The notes under the pieces: generated by a model
Told to the model about the DNA's origin: nothing
Seen by the model: only the letters and a program-made list of their open reading frames with translations
The model's database searches: none
Assembly (NCBI GenBank): GCA_020027635.1
Contig: JAHKKL010000040.1
Location: 1 to 9,997 of the forward strand
DNA: 9,997 nt
Reading direction: 5' to 3'
Source: Gammaproteobacteria bacterium
Lineage (GTDB): Bacteria > Pseudomonadota > Gammaproteobacteria > UBA9214
Shown here: one piece after another, positions 5,899 through 9,997 of the stretch
Numbering within the stretch: the stretch's first letter is position 1
How the letters are laid out: the number at the start of each line of letters is the position of its first letter
Program-made: the position numbers and the translations under genes

Positions 5899-8274
5899 CT
5901 ATTTGTGGTCGTCTCCCAACCACGGATCCGGCTTCAGATCCTCGTCGTAAGCCCGCAGGGGATGCCGGCTCGGGTCGAGGCGTTCGTCCGTATCCCAGGG
6001 TTCGAAGGCGTTGCTGACGTTGGCCAGACCGGTCTGGCCGAGTTCCGGATAATTGCGCAACAACACGGTTTTGAAAGTGGCGGTGTCGATCCAGTCTAGG
6101 CCCTCGCGGGTGTATGTTTCTTCATTGTAATTATCCGTATAAAAACGGTCCGCTTGCAGGCGGCGGGTTGCGTTCAAGATGAAGATTTGAAACATGGTTT
6201 CGCCAAACCCGAAGTGTGTGGGCCGATGCCCCTCGGAAAGCGTGCCGATCATGAGGTCCAGGTTCTCGACGTCCCCGGGTTGGTCGCCGTAAACTTCTTT
6301 GAGCTTCCGCACCTGAGCCGGGTCGTCGGTCAGGTCGTCGAAGGAGCGGATCGGGTTCAAGCGCAGTTGCCGTCGAAACTCGTTATAACGGGGCACGCCG
6401 CGCTCGCGCGCCCGCAGAATATCCACCGCCCCCATGTCAAAGAGAGGATTGCCCGGGATGCTCAACTCCTGCATAAACCGCGGGAAATTGTTGAGGACTA
6501 GTTGCCCCGGCTGCTGCCGACCGAAGGACGAGAGGAGGTCCGCGATGCCGAACTTGGCGGTGACCTTGGCCGAGCCGGCCTGGCGGGTGGCGGGAAGCGG
6601 AATTTCCTCGCTCGTCTCAGCTCCAATTTTCCTGAGGATGAGCGTTTCCGGGAGCAGGGAGTGGAGCCGGTAAACTTCGGTGAACTCCTCGGTCAATCCA
6701 AAGGGCTGACGGTGTTTATCGATGGGATTGCCGACCACACCTCCCATCTCCGGGTTCTTGATGTTGATGGTCGCGAGCGTATTCCGGTCTTTGCCGTAAT
6801 CGAAGAGGTTGGTCAAGATGCCGAACCAATTGGCGTTCAACGCGGCGTTGAGCCCTTGGTTGGGAAGAATGGCCGGCGTCCATTCCACCGTATGGATCTT
6901 GGCCATGACGGCGGCGTTGATCAGGCGGGCGACATTAAACAGCCGATTGTCGTCCCATTGCGGGTAAGACATCTTGAGGCGATCGCAAATGGAATTGTGT
7001 TCCCGGACGAACAGCGTGTGCAGGATGGTCAGTCCCACCCACCAGTTCCGATTGAACCCGGCCTCCTCGATCCCTTGCCTGTCGAGGGGCAAAGTTCCGT
7101 CCGGGTTCAGGCGCAATTTCCCAGCGACGAAGCGGCGCAAGCGGAGTTGGGTTTTGAGATCGCTACCATAAATCTGGGATCCATCCCACCAGTGCGTGAC
7201 CTCGTTAATGAAGGTGACAGGAGTGTTTTCCTGGCCGGCCAGGTAGGTCGGATCCGGCTGGGTCTTACCCACGAACATTTTCGATTGACGATAGATGGCC
7301 CGGGCCGGATCGTCGGGGGCCAGCGGGATTTCATGCACGTCACGATAGAGGATTTCCCCGTGGTTGATCCAGTCGTGGTTCTCGAATTGAATCCAGGCCG
7401 CGGCCAGCAGATTGAGAAACGGGACCTCCTTCATGGGCCCATCCCGACTCAACAGTTTCCGGCTGATCTCCCGGGGGTTGGGCGTCATCAGCTTCTCGCC
7501 GGTCTCGGGCCGGATAGCCTCGATCTTGACATTGCGCAGGAAACGCGTGCCGGCGGCGCCTTCCTTCGGGTTGGCCAGGTTGTTCCAACTCCCGTCCGCC
7601 GTTCGAAAATGGGTCACCCCGGGCGGTGGTTTTTGACTGGGTTCCTGGAAGCCGGTCAAGGTTCCGGGCGGGTAGGCGTTCATGAGGTTCATCTTGTTCA
7701 GCCGCTCGCGCATATAAGCCAGGGTCAGAATGCTCAAGGTCAAGGATCGCCGATACCAATTGGTCCAGATCCGGTCCTTGTATCCGGCCACCGCGCCCCA
7801 GAGGGTCGTGACCACGTTGACGAATAAGGTAATGACCGCTCCGAGGGCGTTCCCGATGGCCTGGCGCGCCCGTTCCGACTCAAGTTTGCGCCGGGGATGC
7901 GCAGGGACGGGCAAGACGTCAGGAATCCGCGCGGCGGATTGGATCAAGGTTTGGCGGTCGAAGTAATAAACAGGCGGGACCGGCACCTGGATTTCGGCGC
8001 TGGCGTTGGCCCGCGCCCTGGCCAACATCTCGCGCCACTCGGCTCGATCCGGATGCAGCGCCAGCGCCGCCGCGTAACTCCGGACGGCGCCCTCGTAGTC
8101 CTCCCGTTGAAAACAGGCCAACCCCATCAATGCCTGGCTTTGGCCGCTCGGATCGCATCGGACGGGTTCGTGGAGGATCTCGATGGCGGCCTCGAAGTTT
8201 CTTTGCTCGAGAAGACGAGAACCTTCATCACGCGCGGATTCCCATCCATTGGCCTGAGGTGAGTTGGGGTGCAT
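5899..8274 (-). CDS. Fatty-acid alpha-dioxygenase (peroxidase-cyclooxygenase superfamily) with N-terminal TPR domain
   Basis: The 791-residue product is predicted to be a heme enzyme that adds O2 at C-2 of fatty acids, giving 2-hydroperoxides that decay to aldehydes one carbon shorter. Two TPR-like repeats (about 10-79) precede a hydrophobic segment (139-164) and a membrane-associating helix region (about 175-200). The catalytic domain closely follows plant alpha-DOX/PIOX. Matching residues are distal heme H300 and Ca-site D301 (NHDWINH); Ca loop T360/W362/D364/S366 (THWWDGS); carboxylate contacts H461 and T466 (KIHTVEWT); radical tyrosine Y535 and proximal heme H538 (VYRLHSLLP); and carboxylate arginine R710 (ADRFYTDNYN). 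Its order and spacing match the plant enzyme. I chose ATG 8274 because AAAGG lies nine bases upstream; the frame extends to ATG 8430, but those 52 codons lack domain character and overlap a putative promoter. No signal peptide is seen. The TPR part is unusual; substrate and physiological role are unknown. Confidence 0.9.
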   Translation of the reverse strand: MHPNSPQANGWESARDEGSRLLEQRNFEAAIEILHEPVRCDPSGQSQALMGLACFQREDYEGAVRSYAAALALHPDRAEWREMLARARANASAEIQVPVPPVYYFDRQTLIQSAARIPDVLPVPAHPRRKLESERARQAIGNALGAVITLFVNVVTTLWGAVAGYKDRIWTNWYRRSLTLSILTLAYMRERLNKMNLMNAYPPGTLTGFQEPSQKPPPGVTHFRTADGSWNNLANPKEGAAGTRFLRNVKIEAIRPETGEKLMTPNPREISRKLLSRDGPMKEVPFLNLLAAAWIQFENHDWINHGEILYRDVHEIPLAPDDPARAIYRQSKMFVGKTQPDPTYLAGQENTPVTFINEVTHWWDGSQIYGSDLKTQLRLRRFVAGKLRLNPDGTLPLDRQGIEEAGFNRNWWVGLTILHTLFVREHNSICDRLKMSYPQWDDNRLFNVARLINAAVMAKIHTVEWTPAILPNQGLNAALNANWFGILTNLFDYGKDRNTLATINIKNPEMGGVVGNPIDKHRQPFGLTEEFTEVYRLHSLLPETLILRKIGAETSEEIPLPATRQAGSAKVTAKFGIADLLSSFGRQQPGQLVLNNFPRFMQELSIPGNPLFDMGAVDILRARERGVPRYNEFRRQLRLNPIRSFDDLTDDPAQVRKLKEVYGDQPGDVENLDLMIGTLSEGHRPTHFGFGETMFQIFILNATRRLQADRFYTDNYNEETYTREGLDWIDTATFKTVLLRNYPELGQTGLANVSNAFEPWDTDERLDPSRHPLRAYDEDLKPDPWLGDDHK

Positions 8275-8283
8275 GGTAAAGTG

Positions 8284-8290
8284 CCTTTCT
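8284..8290 (-). promoter_or_regulatory. Ribosome binding site that sets the dioxygenase start
   Basis: On the minus strand AGAAAGG ends nine bases before the ATG at 8274-8272. It supports this internal ATG over the upstream in-frame ATG at 8430, which would add 52 residues without recognisable homology. Confidence 0.6.
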
Positions 8291-8325
8291 TGCTTGGGTT
8301 CTCCAAGGCGGAGTGGTTGGGGGAG

Positions 8326-8355
8326 ATAGTATTCGGCAAAGACAATGCAAATCAA
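8326..8355 (-). promoter_or_regulatory. Putative sigma-70 promoter of the dioxygenase gene
   Basis: On the minus strand TTGATT (8355-8350) and TACTAT (8331-8326) are separated by 18 bases, each matching consensus at four of six positions. Transcription would begin near 8319, leaving a leader of about 45 bases before the chosen start. This is a by-eye match of moderate quality. Confidence 0.35.
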
Positions 8356-8371
8356 TTCTGGCGTCTCCACT

Positions 8372-8400
8372 ACCGGTCCGGTCGATTCCAACCGACCGGT
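8372..8400. promoter_or_regulatory. Clustered ACCGGTC palindromes, possible operator upstream of the dioxygenase gene
   Basis: ACCGGTC (8372-8378) pairs with GACCGGT (8394-8400), and the overlapping CCGGTCG (8378-8384) pairs with CGACCGG (8393-8399) across an eight-base loop. Two alternative perfect seven-base-pair inverted repeats thus share one right arm. They lie about 15 bases upstream of the putative -35 box, a position for an activator or a second regulator subunit. The regulator is unknown. Confidence 0.35.
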
Positions 8401-8480
8401 TACCTTGTATCCTTGCACCGCGGGAAGCACTTAATCAGTCAGAGCCTTACCAGGCAGCCCGCCGGCGGTATACCCTCTTG

Positions 8481-8514
8481 CCTGCGCCAGTCATTTGCTC
8501 ATGATTGGCGCAGG
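8481..8514. repeat. Strong 14-bp hairpin between ATPase and dioxygenase genes
   Basis: CCTGCGCCAGTCAT (8481-8494) and ATGATTGGCGCAGG (8501-8514) are complementary except for one G-T wobble, with a six-base loop TTGCTC. It lies about 95-127 bases downstream of the ATPase stop on the minus strand and about 80 bases upstream of the ACCGGTC palindromes. No T-run follows on either strand. It may terminate or stabilise the ATPase transcript, or be a dispersed palindromic element. The remainder of the 333-base gap (8275-8607) shows no gene beyond the regulatory candidates listed. Confidence 0.55.
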
Positions 8515-8607
8515 GCAGGTCGGCGCGGCTCATTCGGGATGTTGATCACGATACCCACGGACATCAGATATCAGAGGAAAAGTCGATGAATGACGCAGGA
8601 GATGGCA

Positions 8608-9783
8608 TCACCCGACGCGGCTAACTTCCCGGACCATATCGGTGATCCCGATGGCCTCCACACCCTCAGTTACCGGGTAGCGTTCCTCGCCGGCATACAC
8701 GACAAAGCTCCGCGCGGGTTGTATATCTTCCCGAGCGTTGTAAAAGCCCCTTGCCGGGCGGGCGGCCAGGCCGCGCTTGATTTCGATCGCCCAGATTTCG
8801 GCTCGGCCGGGGAACTCCAGCACCAGATCCACTTCCGCGCCGGCCGCGGTCCGATAGAAACTTGCCGTCGTGCGGGACGGGACAGCCGCCAGCAAGTTCT
8901 CGATAACGAACCCCTCCCAGCTTGGGCCGACCACCGGGTGGCCGGCCAGCTCGTTATAGTCCTCGATGCCGAGCAGCGCATGAACCAGGCCGCTGTCGCG
9001 CACATAGATTTTGGGGGACTTCACCAGGCGCTTGCCGATGTTCGCATGCAGCGGCCGCAGGCGCCGCACCAGGAGCAGATCGACCAGAAGGTCGATATAG
9101 CTGGTGACCGTCGGGGCACTGACCGATAGCCCGGAGGCCAGCCGTGAGGCATTGAGCAGGGTGCCCTGACCATGGGCCAGCATGGTCCATAACCGTTCCA
9201 GGGTTTCCGCCGGAATACGCGGCCCGAATTGCGGCACGTCTCGTTCCAGGTAGGTTCGGATAAAGTTCTTCCGGAATTTCAGGCTGTCGACGTCGTTCCT
9301 GGCCAGGAAACTGTCCGGAAAGCCACCCCGAATCCACAGCTTATCCAGCGTCTTGCCCTTGTTGGCGACTTCCAGCACATTGAACGGACCCATATCGACA
9401 TATTCGATCCGGCCGGCCAGGCTTTCCCCGGACTGCCGCAACAACTCGATCGAGGCTGAGCCGAGAATCAGGAACCGGCCGGTGCGATGCCCTTTTCTGC
9501 GACCCGCATCGATCAACCCGCGCAGGGTCTGGAACAGTTCGGGCGTGCGATGGATTTCATCGAGAATGACCAGCCTGTCCTCATACTGCTTCAGGAACAG
9601 GGCAGGGTCGGCGAGTTTGTCCCGGTCGTCACGGGACTCCAGGTCGAGATAGAGGGAGGGGCGAGCTTCGGCAATCTCCAACGCCAGCGTTGTCTTGCCG
9701 ACCTGACGCGGCCCGATCAGTGCGACCGCCGCCTGGCGGTCGAGCGCATCCTGCACAATCTGGTAAACATGCCGCTCGATCAT
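8608..9783 (-). CDS. AAA ATPase with DUF4143 C-terminal domain
   Basis: This 391-residue protein has the family's usual length and layout: an AAA_14-type P-loop ATPase followed by a DUF4143 domain. The Walker A is GPRQVGKTT (24-32, K30), the Walker B is LVILDEIH (71-78, D75/E76) and a sensor-like GSASI lies at 109-112. A helical winged-helix-like segment (about 204-232) follows. The C-terminal part has E290, then GAEVDLVLE (D319) and AIEIKRG (E334, K336), the spacing of a PD-(D/E)XK nuclease-like fold. Cellular function of this widespread, horizontally mobile family is not established; DNA-related or toxin/defence roles have been suggested only by fold. The N-terminus MIERHVYQIV is typical, which supports ATG 9783 although an AAGG abuts it with no spacer. 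It is monocistronic on the same strand as the dioxygenase, 333 bases upstream of it; joint function is not supported. Confidence 0.93.
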   Translation of the reverse strand: MIERHVYQIVQDALDRQAAVALIGPRQVGKTTLALEIAEARPSLYLDLESRDDRDKLADPALFLKQYEDRLVILDEIHRTPELFQTLRGLIDAGRRKGHRTGRFLILGSASIELLRQSGESLAGRIEYVDMGPFNVLEVANKGKTLDKLWIRGGFPDSFLARNDVDSLKFRKNFIRTYLERDVPQFGPRIPAETLERLWTMLAHGQGTLLNASRLASGLSVSAPTVTSYIDLLVDLLLVRRLRPLHANIGKRLVKSPKIYVRDSGLVHALLGIEDYNELAGHPVVGPSWEGFVIENLLAAVPSRTTASFYRTAAGAEVDLVLEFPGRAEIWAIEIKRGLAARPARGFYNAREDIQPARSFVVYAGEERYPVTEGVEAIGITDMVREVSRVG

Positions 9784-9789
9784 CCTTGG

Positions 9790-9818
9790 ATATTAAAAAC
9801 ATTTATTTTGATATACAA
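9790..9818 (-). promoter_or_regulatory. Putative promoter of the DUF4143 ATPase gene
   Basis: On the minus strand TTGTAT (9818-9813) and TAATAT (9795-9790) are 17 bases apart in a markedly AT-rich stretch. The predicted start of transcription would fall within a few bases of the ATG at 9783, giving a leaderless or nearly leaderless mRNA. This would explain the lack of a properly spaced ribosome site. Confidence 0.4.
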
Positions 9819-9844
9819 GGAATAATTTCGGGCTTAAATAGCGA

Positions 9845-9860
9845 CACGGGCATCCCCGTG
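9845..9860. other. Short GC hairpin upstream of the ATPase gene
   Basis: CACGGG-CATC-CCCGTG is a perfect six-base-pair stem with a four-base loop. It is about 27 bases beyond the putative -35 box of the ATPase promoter. It could be an operator or belong to the structured region to its right. Confidence 0.3.
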
Positions 9861-9916
9861 GTTGGCAATTCTGGGTGGCGGGTTTGCGCAGACCGGCGCC
9901 TGATGGGAATAACACC

Positions 9917-9992
9917 CCGGGTACCTTAGCTTTCTGAGGCAGGCAACAAGCTGGCCGACACCCGGTACGGCTGCTAGTCTGAAGTGCAAGAC
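9917..9992 (+). other. Potential structured RNA at right edge
   Basis: Nested complementary segments can be seen: CCGGGT (9917-9922) with ACCCGG (9960-9965), enclosing AGCTT (9928-9932) with AAGCT (9948-9952), followed by a separate hairpin GTCT-AGAC (9977-9980 and 9989-9992). Closely packed nested helices without any convincing reading frame are compatible with a structured RNA, for example the 5' domain of a group II intron or a leader element of a gene outside the window. The general look recalls group II intron 5' regions, but I cannot prove this, and short stems of this kind also occur by chance. Confidence 0.2.
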
Positions 9993-9997
9993 GAATT

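Noticed and set aside
6502..7827. 441-codon plus-strand open frame
   Set aside because: It is antisense to the dioxygenase, whose minus-strand frame carries all catalytic motifs; the plus translation has no recognisable domain.
8586..8624. 12-codon plus-strand mini-ORF (ATG 8586) after a GAGGAAAAG
   Set aside because: It has a ribosome-like site but is very short, overlaps the ATPase 3' end and has no support.
5560..9783. Idea that csp, dioxygenase and ATPase form one defence or stress system
   Set aside because: Strands, spacing, a terminator and separate promoters indicate independent units; no shared domain logic is visible.
1..9997. CRISPR arrays, tRNA, rRNA, IS terminal repeats
   Set aside because: No regularly spaced repeats, no cloverleaf or rRNA signature and no transposase or paired terminal inverted repeats were seen.

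Overview
The window looks like chromosomal DNA of a moderately GC-rich proteobacterium, most likely a gammaproteobacterium. This rests on a GAF-containing nitrogen-type PTS enzyme I (PtsP), a CspA-type cold-shock protein of proteobacterial character, an NdvB-type cyclic beta-1,2-glucan synthase and a relic of a proteobacterial Crp/Fnr regulator. The taxon is an inference; no rRNA or tRNA is present to fix it.

Layout. Positions 1-1623 (minus) hold the N-terminal part of an NdvB/ChvB-like glucan synthase that runs off the left edge. Facing away from it at 1664-1948 (plus) is the C-terminal DNA-binding half of a Crp/Fnr regulator with no sensor domain. Positions 2080-4314 (minus) encode PtsP, preceded by a 90-residue one-helix membrane protein (4371-4643). 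Positions 4644-5559 are gene-poor: a palindrome next to a good -35 box, a 13-bp tandem repeat, and an ORF with no normal start that a one-base change in a run of eight G/C could join to an upstream frame. Positions 5560-5763 (plus) are the cold-shock gene with a clear terminator. Convergent to it, 5899-8274 (minus) encodes the most notable gene: a heme fatty-acid alpha-dioxygenase like the plant alpha-DOX/PIOX enzymes, with a TPR domain added at the N-terminus. Positions 8608-9783 (minus) encode an AAA ATPase of the DUF4143 type behind an AT-rich promoter. The last ~80 bases can fold into nested helices and may be the edge of a structured RNA.

How the genes relate. No multi-gene pathway is evident. 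PtsP and the small membrane protein may share a transcript. The dioxygenase appears to be a single-gene unit with its own putative promoter, a cluster of ACCGGTC palindromes upstream and a strong hairpin between it and the ATPase. The Crp/Fnr relic and the glucan synthase start abut within about 40 bp and both look abnormal at that junction, suggesting a past deletion or rearrangement. The best candidate for under-described biology is the TPR-alpha-dioxygenase fusion, which is predicted to make 2-hydroperoxy fatty acids and hence shortened fatty aldehydes at a membrane.
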